From: Aegilops tauschii subsp. strangulata
Lineage: Eukaryota; Streptophyta; Magnoliopsida; Poales; Poaceae
DNA: 64,000 nucleotides
Direction: 5' to 3'
Assembly: GCF_002575655.3 (NCBI RefSeq)
Contig: NC_053040.3
Location: forward strand, 149,917,148-149,981,147
The position numbers and the translations under genes are program-made. Below, piece by piece: positions 34,888 to 45,685 of this stretch (within the stretch, counting starts at the first letter, position 1; every line of letters starts with the position of its first letter). Under the pieces are notes generated by a model. It ran no database searches. It was given only the letters and a program-made list of their open reading frames with translations, and had not been told where the DNA came from.

Positions 34888-35690
34888 CTATGTACTTTCC
34901 TTTGCATATGTAGCTCTAGCTGAAGACGATTGTCATGGCGGACCTTTTCGCTTCAACCTCTCGACCCGAAGGTGTGGAGTGTTTTCGAATACCAGAACGG
35001 CCGAGTAGACCGGGTATGCATGGAAACCAGGCGTAGGGGTCATAGTTGCTTGAACAGACAATTATCCGGCTAGTTATGTTATATTACATTAAGAGTGTAA
35101 GAAACATCTTCCAGAGAGAATAGTTCCGTTAAGGGTTCCTTTCCCTGGGTGTGCATGCATCGATGTGCATGTCCGAACTGTGATGAAGAAATCACAATGT
35201 GTATAGCTGCTGGGGGTTCACGATGGGACGAATGCAAAAACATCTTTAGTTCACCGACCGAATATTCCCTTTAGAACACTAGCTTTCAGCTTCACCCAGT
35301 CTGAGGTACACATCCAGATGACCCGGCAGTAACAATCGCAGAGGGGGTCCCTTTATGCCCTAGCCGAACTAACGGGAACGTAGGGCATAAGCACAGGAGC
35401 CAGGCAACCCAGCTTGGCCAAAACTTAAGTCATATCTATGCATATAATGGCGAAGAAAAGGTACATATGGGAAAAACGCATATGTGAGGAGCTTGATGCT
35501 TGGAAGATAACAATAGCAAGCTTCTATCCAAGAAGCCCCCAGGTATAATAGACGTACATACTGCAAGACGTATGCGTTGGGGGTGTACGGTCTAACCGTA
35601 CGAAAGCTTTTAAAGCTAAAAATAAAAACGAAAAGAGAGAGAAAAAATAATGAAAAAATAGGGGGAAGGAAACGAACAAAGATTTCCACG
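34888..35690. other. Non-coding interval between convergent genes of element B
   Basis: About 0.8 kb without coding signal. The antisense gene ends at 34887 and pol ends at 35691 on the other strand, so transcripts would converge here. Corresponds to 47285-48094 in element C. Confidence 0.6.
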
Positions 35691-36876
35691 CTAGGCATAG
35701 AATCTTCGGAGTCTGGCCGCGTTCCAGGGGTTCGGCTCTAATCGATTGTCCGACACATCACGCAGGCGGTACGCCCCTCCGGTGAGAACTTCGTCGATGA
35801 TGAAGGGACCCTCCCACTTGGGCTTGAGTTTATCCTTTTTCTTCTCTGGCAGGTGTAGAACCAGTTTGCCGATGTTGTAAGTTTTGGCCCGCACCTATCT
35901 GCTTTGATACCTGCGAGCCTGCTGTTGATAAAATGCGGAACGGGCTTTTGCGATGTCGTGCTCCTCCTCCAAGGCATCTAAGATGTCCTGCCGATCGAGC
36001 TCGGCCTCTTTCTCTTCGTACATGCGCAGTCAAGGTGAGTCATGAATAATGTTGCAGGGCAGTACTGCATCTGTGTCGTACACCATGAAGAAAGGTGTGT
36101 ATCTGGTAGTGCGATTGGGCGTGGTCCGCAGCCCCTAGAGTACGGAGTCGAGCTCCTCAACCCAGTGCTTGTCTGACTCTTTCAAAGACCGCACCAGTCT
36201 GGGCTTAATGCTGCTCATAATAAGACCATTGGCTCTTTTGACTTGACCGTTTGTTTGTGGATGATATACAGAGGCGTAGTCGAGCTTGATGCCCAGATTA
36301 GCGCACGAGGTTTTCACTTTGTCGGCTGTGAAATTGGAGTCGTTATCAGTGATGATGCTGTGCGGAACACCGTAACGGTGTACAACGCCGGATATAAAGT
36401 CTATTACTGGCCCGGACTCGGCCGTTTTAACTGGTTTAGCCTCTATCCACTTGGTGAATTTGTCCACCATGACTAGCTAATATTTCTTCTGATGGCTTCC
36501 TCCTTTAAGGGGTCCAACCATATCCAGTCCCCAGACCGTAAAAGGCCAAGTGATGGGGATTGTTTGTAGGGCGGTGGGGGGCATATGGCTTTGGTTAGCG
36601 AAGTGTCGGCATCCAACGCAACGTTGGACAAGGTCCTGTGCATCCGCTCAGGCCGTCGGCCAGTAAAATCCTGTACGGAAGGCCTTGCTAACAAGGGCCC
36701 GAGCTGCGGCGTGGTGCCCGTTGAGACCGGCATGAATCTCAGCCAGTAGCTGCCGCCCCTCCTCCTCGGAGATACATCTTTGAAGGACTCCGGTAGCACT
36801 TTTCTTGTAGAGCTCTCCGTCGTGAACCTTGTAGGCCTTCGAACGCCGGACAATGCGGCGGGCCTCATTCTGGTCC
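35691..36876 (-). pseudogene. int: Integrase region of element B
   Basis: Integrase would insert the DNA copy into the chromosome. A zinc-binding segment (HAGLNGHHAAARALV) lies just upstream around 36700. The core has VDKFTKWIEAK and ITDNDSNF, both keeping Asp. The third catalytic residue is changed: GQVKRANG at about 36230-36250 has Lys where element C has Glu (GQVERANG). The C-terminal part (KPKWEGPFIIDEVLTGG) is intact to the stop at 35691. Several frame changes split the region. Confidence 0.85.
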
Positions 36877-38016
36877 TCAGGAAGCTCCTTTCTGTTGAGG
36901 TAGGCCAGGAAGGGTTCGGTCCATGGGGCAATTACTGCCATAATGAGATGTGCCGACGGTGTTATTTCGGTGGCTGAGCCTCCGATGATGTCGGTGTTTT
37001 TGGAATCTGGGGTTATGTTCGGATCCGGAGTAGTGTTGCCGTTTTCCCCCATGCCACACCACGGATGGCTTAAAAAGCCTTTCCAGAAAGATATTAGCCA
37101 AGACGGGGTCGCGCTTAGCACCGATACGAGCAAGAACGTCCGCCGCTTGATTACTCTCTCGAGCCACATGATGGAACTCGAGCCTCTCGAACCGAGCCGA
37201 CATTTTTATGAAGGCATTACGATAAGCTGCCATCTTAGGATCTTTGGCATCGAAGTCTCCATTTATTTGAGATATTGCGAGGTTTGAGTCCCCGCGCACT
37301 TCCAGGCATTGTATGCCCATGGAGACAGCCATCCGGAGACCGTGCAATAAGGCTTCGTATTCGGCCGCGTTGTTGGAGTCTGTGTATAGTATTTGGAGTA
37401 CGTACTGAACGACGTCTCCAGTAGGGGACGTTAAAACGAAGCCCGCTCCTAGCCCTGCCAGCATTTTGGAGCCATCGAGGTACATAACCCAATTGGAATA
37501 TGTGCTGTACTCTTTAGGGAGTTCGGCCTCTGTCCATTCGGCGATGAAGTCAGCCAGTACTTGGGATTTGATAGCTCGACGTGGTTTGTATGTAATATCA
37601 AATGGAAGGAGCTCAATGGCCCATTTGGCAATCCGGCCCGTGGCATCGCGGTTGTTTATTATTTCGTTGAGTGGTACTTCGGAGGCCACCGTAATCGAGC
37701 ACTCCTGGAAGTAGTGACAGAGCTTTCGGGATACCATGAAGACCGCGTATGCTATCTTTTGATAATGGGGGTACCGGGATTTGCATGGTGTAAGGACAGT
37801 GGATACGTAGTATACTGGCTTCTGAAGCGGGAATTTGTGTCCGTCCCGTTCTCATTCAACGACGAGCACGGCGCTCACCACTTGATGTGTTGCCGATATG
37901 TATAATAACATCGGTTCACCGGCGTCTGGCGTGGCCAGGATTGGGTTGCTCGCCGGAAGGGGATTTATTTCTTCCAGTCCGGCTGTCGCCGCGTCCCTCC
38001 ACTCGAAGTGATCAGT
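36877..38016 (-). pseudogene. RNase H region of element B
   Basis: The RNase H connection and domain: VLADFIAEWTEAELPKEYS, MYLDGSKMLAGLGAG (first Asp), NNAAEYEALLHGLRM (Glu), LEVRGDSNLAISQING (second Asp). It would remove the RNA strand from RNA/DNA hybrids. A stop at 38017-38019 and frame changes near 37740 separate it from RT. Confidence 0.85.
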
Positions 38017-39533
38017 TCACCGTAGAAGGCGATAAAGTGGCAGCGCCTTTTCTCCCAATCTGGGGATAAAGCGGCTTATAGCTGCCACGCAACCCGCGAG
38101 TTTTTGAACTTGTTTAAGGTCTGTTGGCGTAGCCAATTGTGACAGAGCTCGGATTTTGGCTGGATTTGCTTCAATTCCTCTGTTGGAAACGATGAAGCCC
38201 AGCAGTTTTCCAGCGGGGACGCCGAAAACGCACTTTTCTGGATTGAGCTTAATGTCATACGCGCGGAGGTTATCGAATGTGAGACGTAAATCGTCTATTA
38301 GTGTCTCGACGTGCCTGGTTTTGATGACGACGTGGTCGACATAAGCTTCAACTGTCTTGCCGATCTGTTTCTCCAGGCATGTTTGAATCATGCGTTGGTA
38401 TGTGGCGCCGGCGTTCTTAAGCCCGAAGGGCATGGTGTTGAAGCAAAATGGCCCATACGGGGTAATGAATGCTATTGCAGCTTGATCGGACTCCTTCATT
38501 TTGATTTGATGGTATCCGGAATATGCATCAAGGAAACACAGTGAGTCGTGTCCTGCGGTAGCATCGTTGATTTGATCGATGCGGGGGAGAGGGAAGGGAT
38601 CTTTAGGGCAAGCCTTGTTGAGGTCTTTGAAATCGACGCACAGGTGCCAGGATTTGTCCTTCTTTGGTACCATCACCAAGTTTGCCAGCCAGTCTGGATG
38701 TTTTATTTCTCTAATGAATCCGGCCTCAATTAGCTTGGCTAACTCCTCTCCCATGGCTTGCTGTTTGGGTTCGGAAAAGCGCCGCAGTGCTTGTTTGACT
38801 GGTTTATATCCCTTTAATATATTGAGACTATGCTCGGCCAGTTTACTTGGGATTCCAGGCATATCGGAAGGGTGCCAGGCGAATATATCCCAGTTTTCGC
38901 GAAGGAAATCCCGTAACGCGGCGTCGACCGTTAGGTCTAGTTGTGCTCTAATAGATGCTTTCTTCTTGGGGTCCGTTGGGTGGACCTGGAATTTGACTAT
39001 TTCTTCTGCCGGCTTGAAGAAGGTGGATTTGGGTCGTTTGTCTAAGATCACATCGTCTTTATCCACCGTAGAGTGCAGCACGGTTAATTCTTCGGCCGCG
39101 AGGGCTTCAGATAATGCCTCAAGGGCCAGGGATGCGGTTTTGTTTTCGGCGCTGAGTGCTATGTCCGGATCACTAACAAGAGTGATTATGCCATTTGGTC
39201 CGGGCATTTTGAGCTTCATATACCCGTAATGAGGTATAGCTTGGAAGCGTGTAAAAGCGTCCCGCCCCAGCAGGGCGTGGTATCCGCTGCTGAAAGGAGC
39301 CACTTGGAAGGTGATCTCTTCAGACCGATAATTCTCTGGCGTGCCGAATACCACGTCAAGTGTGATTTTCCCGCACACCGCGCCTCCCGACTAGGAATGA
39401 TTCCACGGAAGGTCGTGCTGCTTTGCTTGATGCGGCTCTTGTCTATTTCCATTTTGTGGAGTGTATCCTCATAGATGAGGTTTAGTCCGCCGCCGCCGTC
39501 CATGAGGACCTTGGTGAGTCTAAAGCTGTCCAC
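38017..39533 (-). pseudogene. pol: Protease and reverse transcriptase of element B
   Basis: The protease loop VLMDGGGGLNLIYED near 39490 is followed by a frame change near 39380. The long RT frame is 38017-39378. RT motifs in order: LVMVPKKDKSWHLCVDFKD, DAYSGYHQIKM, NTMPFGLKNAGATYQR, and the catalytic box, which reads YVDHVVIK. The second catalytic Asp is replaced by His (codon at 38332-38334), whereas element C keeps YVDD. TGA at 38017-38019 follows RLLR, where an Arg codon (CGA) is likely. RT of this copy cannot be active. Confidence 0.9.
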
Positions 39534-39617
39534 GATGGGACTGAGGACTAATGCGGCTGGCGCTCGGACTGTCTTGTATTTCGGTTCGTCACCGACATTA
39601 AAGGTTATAGCCGTGTC

Positions 39618-40182
39618 TGTCGTGGAATTGTCACGGCAGATGTCCTCGAGTTAGGACTTAGTCGTGGAGCCATCGCAATTAGGAAGCTTGAAGGGGTTAA
39701 GTGGGACAAGGAACACGAGGGTTTATACTGGTTCGGCCCCTTACGGTGAAGGTAAAAGCCTACGTCCAGTTGAGGTGGTATTAATCAGGGTTTCGATAAC
39801 CAGGGAGCTGCTCCCTGGTTATCGAAACCCTGATTAATACCACCTCAACTGGACGTAGGCTTTTACCTTCACCGTAAGGGGCCGAACCAGTATAAACCCT
39901 CGTGTTCCTTGTCCCACTTAACCCCTTCAAGCTTCCTAATTGCGATGGCTCCACGACTAAGTCCTAACTCGAGGACATCTGCCGTGACAATTCCACGACA
40001 GTTTCGAAACCCTGATTAATACCACCTCAACTGGACGTAGGCTTTTACCTTCACCGTAAGGGGCCGAACCAGTATAAACCCTCGTGTTCCTTGTCCCACT
40101 TAACCCCTTAAGGCTTCCTAATTGCGATGGCTCCACGACTAAGTCCTAACTCGAGGACATCTGCCACGACAATTCCACGACA
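39618..40182. repeat. Foldback block: 191-bp perfect palindrome plus a third copy
   Basis: 39618-39808 and 39810-40000 are exact inverted copies around a single base at 39809. 40001-40182 is a third, nearly identical copy in the orientation of the second. Each copy on its outer side starts TGTCGTGGAATTGTC, which looks like an LTR start of another retrotransposon family. The block sits between gag and protease of element B, where about 100 codons present in element C are missing. Confidence 0.9.
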
Positions 40183-40194
40183 GTTTCTTGGCTA

Positions 40195-41082
40195 TTAGAC
40201 TGGGTATGTCACGGGAATGTGCCCTTTTCGCCTGGACCAGCGGTTGAGTTGGGATCGATGGCCCCCAACAAGCTGCCTGATCCTTCCAAGCGCTTTCCAT
40301 TGCATTGTACTTCTGTACGATATTTGCCAAGTCAGCGAAGTGTAGTATACGACAGCGATTAATGGCATTGAGGATTCCTTCGTTCGTGCAATTGTTGCAG
40401 AACGCAAATATCGCGCCTCGTCGCGGCAATCTTTAACCTTATCCTTGAGAAGGAGGAACCTGGCCCAGAAGTGGTGGACCGTTTCCAGAGACTGCTGTTG
40501 TATGCTCATGAGAGCGCTTATGTCTGGGTGGGTGGTTGGAATTGAATTTGGACCCTGACCCGGTCGATGATCCGGAGTTTGAAAGTTTTCCGGGCTCGAC
40601 AGTCCGGGCTCCGGAGTATCTTCTGGTTGCCTATGCCCGCCGTCCGATTCTATGTTCGGAAGGTCAGTCACCTCTTTTTGCTGGTGGGTGTTCGGCCCTG
40701 CGGGGTCGGCGATTCGGACATAGTCCGTCTTTAGTATAGGGGAAGATTTGCTGTCTTGCTCCTCCACTACTACTATCTGGTGAGTGACCGGTGGAGATTT
40801 GATTTCTCTTTGGTCGGGTTTAAGCCCGATTCGATCGTAATCTGTGGCGATTCCCAGGGCGGCGATGCGATCAAGGAGCTTGTTTAAAGACGAAAACTCC
40901 ACCGGATCCATCTGCTTGGAGTGTTTGGAGTCGATACGAAGGGGATTTTCGATGGCCCGAGAAGTCATCGTTGGCTCAACGGCCGAACGGGCGGTCATGG
41001 TAAAGCCGCCCAGCCGGAAGGTTTGGCCTGGGGCCAATTCTCCTCCGGCGGTGATATTGTCTTTAAAGACGAGGCGAGTCAT
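40195..41082 (-). pseudogene. gag: gag of element B (truncated)
   Basis: Starts MTRLVFKDNITAGGELAPG about 50 bp after the primer-binding site. It is homologous to C gag: LDRIAALGIATDYDRIGLKP here, LDRIAALGVTTDYDRIGLKP there. The capsid-like part SLETVHHFWARFLLLKDKV is followed by a frame change near 40425; the continuing residues (EGILNAINRCRILHFADLA) are in another frame. The zinc-knuckle segment seen in C is lost to the foldback block. Confidence 0.85.
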
Positions 41083-41110
41083 CGATCCTGTCGTCGACGG
41101 CACAGTGGAA

Positions 41111-41129
41111 CTCTCAATGAAAGCACCAA
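41111..41129 (-). other. Primer-binding site of element B
   Basis: On the minus strand TTGGTGCTTTCATTGAGAG directly follows the LTR end ACCGACA, identical to the site in element C. Confidence 0.8.
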
Positions 41130-41608
41130 TGTCGGTGTCAAAACCGGCGAATCTCGGATAGGGGGTCCCGAACTGTGCGTCTAAGGTCGATGGTAACAGT
41201 AGACAGGGGACACGATGTACCCAGGTTCGAGCCCTCTCTATGGAGGTAATACCCTACTTCCTGCTTGATTGATCTTGATGAATATGAGTATTACAAGAGT
41301 TGATCCACCACGAGATCGTAATGGCTAAACCCTAGAAGTCTAGCCTGTATGACTATGGTAATGAATATTTCTCCTTTCCGGGCTAAGTCCTCCGGTTTAT
41401 ATAGACACCGAGGAGATCTAGGGTTACACAAGGTCGGTTACAGAGAAAGGAATCTACATATCCGGTCGCCAAGCTTGCCTTCCACGCCAAGGAGAGTCCT
41501 ATCCGGACACGGGTGCAGTCTTCGGTCTTCGTATCTTCACGGCCCATCAGTCTGGCCCATGGCTAACAGGTCGGACGCCCGAGGACCCCTTAGTACTGGA
41601 CTCCCTCA
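41130..41608 (-). repeat. 5' LTR of element B
   Basis: 479 bp. On the minus strand it starts TGAGGGAGTCC and ends CACCGACA. A TATA box (TTTATATA on plus) is at 41396-41403. GTCGT follows at 41609. Confidence 0.93.
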
Positions 41609-43055
41609 GTCGTCAATGACAAAATCACCTCTGGAAGGTCCCTAGCTCCTGGGCAGATCCTCCAGCTCGGCAGTTTCACCATGGGTGCCCGCTCGGTCGT
41701 TAAGCCAAAGCCGGTCCCCCAAACCACCAAAAATCATCTCCACATGGTCCTCGAACACTCCGATAAGATGGATCCGGGAGATGTTTCGTCTTTGAACGAA
41801 CTGCTAGATCGCATCGCCGCCCTGGGGGTCACAACAGACTACGATCGGATCGGGCTTAAACCCGATCAGAGGGAAATCAGGTCCCTACCGATCACCCATG
41901 TGGTTGCGGTTGTGGAGGAGCAAGCCAAGGATAACTCTCCCCCTATGCTGAGAACAAGCTATGTTCGGATTTCCGAGCCCTGCGAGCCGGATACCCATTT
42001 TCGGGAAGAGACTCCCTGTCCTCCGAACATAGAACTAGGCATCGAGCCTGAAATCTCCCAGGATACTCTGGATCCTGGGCTAGTGACCTTGGAAATTCTT
42101 AAAACTCCGGATCCCACAGTGGGCCTGGGTTCGGATTTAAGCCCGCCCTCCCACCCACCACAAGAAATATTCCCCAAGCAATTCTGGTCCTCCAGACATT
42201 TGTGACCTAATGTATGTCCGGCAGCAACCTCGGGAAACAGTCCATCACTTTTGGGCCAGATTCCTCCTTGTTAAAAACAAGATCAAAGATTGTTGCGACG
42301 ATGACGCGGTTTCAGTATTTTGCCGCAACTGTATGGACGAGGGTATCTTCAATGCCCTCAACCAACACCGCATACCGCACTTTGTAGATTTGGCACACAG
42401 AGTACAAAAATATTGTGCCATGGAAAGCGCCTGGAAAGCCCAGACAGCTCGGTGGGAACCGCCGGCCTTTAAGCCACCCACCGGACGGGCAAAAAGGATG
42501 CACCCTCACGGGGCACCTGATCATCACCCTACGGACAAGAAAATTATGCCCTCAATGGGACACAGAACTGTCCTTGATGAATGGCTCGACAAGCCCTGTC
42601 GGATACACACAATGCCGTATTCCGAACCAACACACAGCCTCCGGGCATGTTGGGTACTCCGACAGGTGGCCAAGAGCGGTGAGGCTATCCTCACCAATAC
42701 GACCTCCGAGAAATACCCTCCGGAGGACGACGATCTCAATGTCTTTACGGTCTTCGAGACCTTTTCTTCAAATAATCGGCGTAAAAGGGCACTCTGCGAC
42801 ATTGCCGAAGTCAACCAAGTAGCCGCAGTAAACCCTTGGAACGATACGGTGATAACTTTCACCGCCAACGATGAACCAAGGGCTCGATCAGTCCGCGCCC
42901 CAGCCACTTTGGTCTTAAATCCAATCGTCGATGGCTTTTGGCTCGCTAAAGTACTCATGGACAGTGGCAGCGGACTGAACCTCATCTACAAGGACATGCT
43001 CGATAAAATTCAAATAGACAAGAGACGCATCGAGCAGAGAAGTACAACCTTTTGA
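41609..43055 (+). pseudogene. gag: gag and start of protease of element C
   Basis: Continues the gag begun at 31291 on the other side of element B. Segments: LAPGQILQLGSFTMG, LDRIAALGVTTDYDRIGLKP, then after a frame change near 42150-42200 a capsid-like PRETVHHFWARFLLVKN. A zinc-knuckle-like CRIHTMPYSEPTHSLRAC lies near 42600. The protease active site MDSGSGLNLIYKD is at about 42957-42996. The frame ends at TGA 43053-43055 in STTF-stop-GV, where element B reads STTFRGI, so CGA to TGA is likely. Confidence 0.88.
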
Positions 43056-43106
43056 GGCGTTATCCCCAGTCGAGAAGCGCGATGCTCGGGGAAAATTAAA
43101 CTTGAT

Positions 43107-44609
43107 GTGGTATTCGGCACGCCAGAGAACTACAGGTCCGAAGAGTTAATCTTCCATGTGGCATCTTTCAACAGCGGATATCACGCCCTGTTGGGGCGAG
43201 ACGCATTCACACGCTTTCAAGCCATACCCCATTACGGGTACATGAAGCTCAAAATGCCCGGGCCCAACAGAGTTATCACTATCACCAATGATCTGGACAT
43301 AGCACTCCACGCCGAAAACAAAACCGCATCCCTGGCCCTCGAGGCATTATTCGGGGCCCTTGCGGCCGAGGAGCTCACCGCTCTACATTCCACAATGGAT
43401 AGAGACGACGTAATCCTCGACAAAAGGCCTAAGTCCACTTCTTTCAAGCCAGCAAACGAAATAGTCAAATTCCAAGTTCACCCGACGGATCCTAATAAAA
43501 CAGCAGCCATTGGAGCACACCTGGATCCGACGGTCGACGCTGCTCTAAGAGCATTCCTGCGCGAGAATTGCGACATCTTTGCCTGGCATCCTTCCGATAT
43601 GCCAGGAATCCCACGGAGACTGGCCGAACACAGCCTCAACATAATAAAGGGGTTCAAGCCAGTTAAGCAAATGCTGTGGCGATTTTCCGAACCCAAGCAA
43701 CAAGCTATGGGAGAGGAGCTAGCAAAACTACTTGAAGCCGGGTTCATTGGAGAGATAAAACACCCGGATTGGCTAGCCAACCTGGTCATGGTGCCAAAGA
43801 AGGACAAATCCTGGCGCCTTTGTGTCGATTTCAAAGACCTCAACAAGGCCTGCCCTAAGGACCCCTTCCGACTACCCCGCATTGACCAAATCATTAATGC
43901 AACTGCAGGACGCAATTTACTGTGTTTCCTTGACGCATACTCCGGATACCATCAGATTAAGATGAAGGAATCCGATCAGGCCGCAACGGCATTCATTACT
44001 CCGTACGGGCCTTTCTGCTTCAACACTATGCCTTTCGGACTAAAAAACGCCAGCGCCACTTACCAACGCATGATTCAAACATGCCTGGAAAAACAAATTG
44101 GCAAGACGATGGAGGCATATGTAGATGATGTAGTCATCAAAACTAAACATGTTGAATCATTGGTGGACGACTTACGCTGTACATTCAACAACCTCCGAAC
44201 ATATGACATACGGCTCAATCCGGAAAAATGCGTTTTCGGCGTTCCGGCTGGAAAGCTGCTCGGGTTTATTGTTTCCAATAGAGGAATTGAAGCAAATCCG
44301 GCCAAAATCCGAGCCCTGTCACATTTGGCAACACCAACAGACCTAAAATAGGTCCAAAAACTAGCTGGGTGCATGGCAACCGTGAGCCGCTTTATCTCCA
44401 GATTGGGAGAGAAGGCGTTGCCGCTATATCGCCTGCTCCAACATACCGACCACTTTGAGTGGACGGACGCGGCAACTGCTGGGGTGGAAGAAATAAAAAC
44501 TTTGTTAGCAAACAACCCAATCCTTGCCGTACCTAACGTCGGCGAACCTATGCTACTGTACATATCTGCAACTCACCAGGTGGTGAGCGTTGTGCTCGTC
44601 GTTGAATGA
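43107..44609 (+). pseudogene. pol: Reverse transcriptase of element C
   Basis: The long open frame 43107-44351 carries LVMVPKKDKSWRLCVDFKD, DAYSGYHQIKMKESDQ, NTMPFGLKNASATYQR and intact YVDDVVIK. It is cut by TAG at 44349-44351 (TDLK-stop; B has TDLKQVQK) and by TGA at 44607-44609. Both are explained by C-to-T at CAG and CGA. The piece between carries the connection region (LGEKALPLYRLLQ). Confidence 0.92.
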
Positions 44610-45685
44610 GAGGAAGAGGGACACAAATTCCCACTCCAAAAACTAGTATACTATGTATCAGCGGTTCTCACACCATGCAAATCCCGATACCCGCACTATC
44701 GAAAGATAGCATATGCGGTTTTCATGGCATCTCGGAAGCTGCGGCACTACTTTCAAGAGTGCTCGATCACGGTGGCCTCCGAGGTACCACTCAATGACAT
44801 CATAAACAATCGAGATGCCACGGCCGCATTGCAAAATGGGCTATCCAACTCTTACCATTTGAAATAACATACAAGCCACGCTCAGCTATTAAATCTGAGG
44901 TGTTGGCCGACTTTGTCGCCGAGTGGACAGAAGCCGAAGTCCCTAAAGAGTACGACACATACTCCAACTGGGTGATGTACTTCGACGGCACTAAAATGTT
45001 AGCCGGACTGGGGGCTAGTGTCATCCTAACATCCCCTACAGGGGACACAGTCCGTTTCGTATTACAAATCATGTATACGGACTCCAATAACGCAGTCGAA
45101 TATGAGGCACTACTGCATGGTCTTCGGATGGCTGTTTCTATGGGCATACAACGCCTCGAGGTGCGCGGGGACTCGAACCTCGCAATATCTCAAATAAATG
45201 GAGAATTCGATGCAAAAGATCCAAAGATGGCGGCTTACCGCAACGTCGTACTCAAAATATCAGGTCGGTTTGAGGGGCTCGAGTTTCATCATGTGGCCCA
45301 GGGCAGTAATCAGGCAGCGGACATCCTTGCTCAAATGGGTGCTAAATGCGACCCCGTCCCGCCTAACACCTTCGTGGAAAGGCTTTTCAAGCCATCCATG
45401 GTATGGCAGGACGAGAGCGTAAATACCAGTCCGACGCTGATCACTCCCACGGATGCCAAACACGATTTGGATATCGTCGGGGGCTCGGACACCAAACCAA
45501 CACCTTCCACCCATGTAGTCATGGCGGTGATCGCCCCATGGACCGAACCCTTCTTATCCTACCTCAATAGGCAGGAGCTCCCTGATGACCAGAACGAGGC
45601 CCGTCGCATAGTTCGACGCTCCAAAGCCTACAAAGTTCATGAAGGAGAACTCTACAAGAAAAGTACTACCGGAGTCCTTCAATGA
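44610..45685 (+). pseudogene. RNase H region of element C
   Basis: The first ~290 bp have frame changes. From 44900 the frame is open: VLADFVAEWTEAEVPKEYD, MYFDGTKMLAGLGA, NNAVEYEALLHGLRM, LEVRGDSNLAISQING. It ends at TGA 45683-45685 just before the integrase zinc region (element B reads LQRCIS at this point). Confidence 0.9.

Larger units (their letters stand above)
31308..41608 (-). mobile_element. Gypsy LTR retrotransposon B, nested antiparallel in element C
   Basis: Same family as C by LTR and protein sequence. LTRs are 41130-41608 (5') and 31308-31788 (3'), with roughly 24 differences by eye. The flanks are GTCAT (31303-31307) and GTCGT (41609-41613), a target duplication with one change. 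Removing B restores the gag start of C. Minus-strand order is gag, protease, RT, RNase H, integrase, with an antisense plus-strand gene at 32103-34887. A 565-bp foldback block replaces part of gag. Confidence 0.93.
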
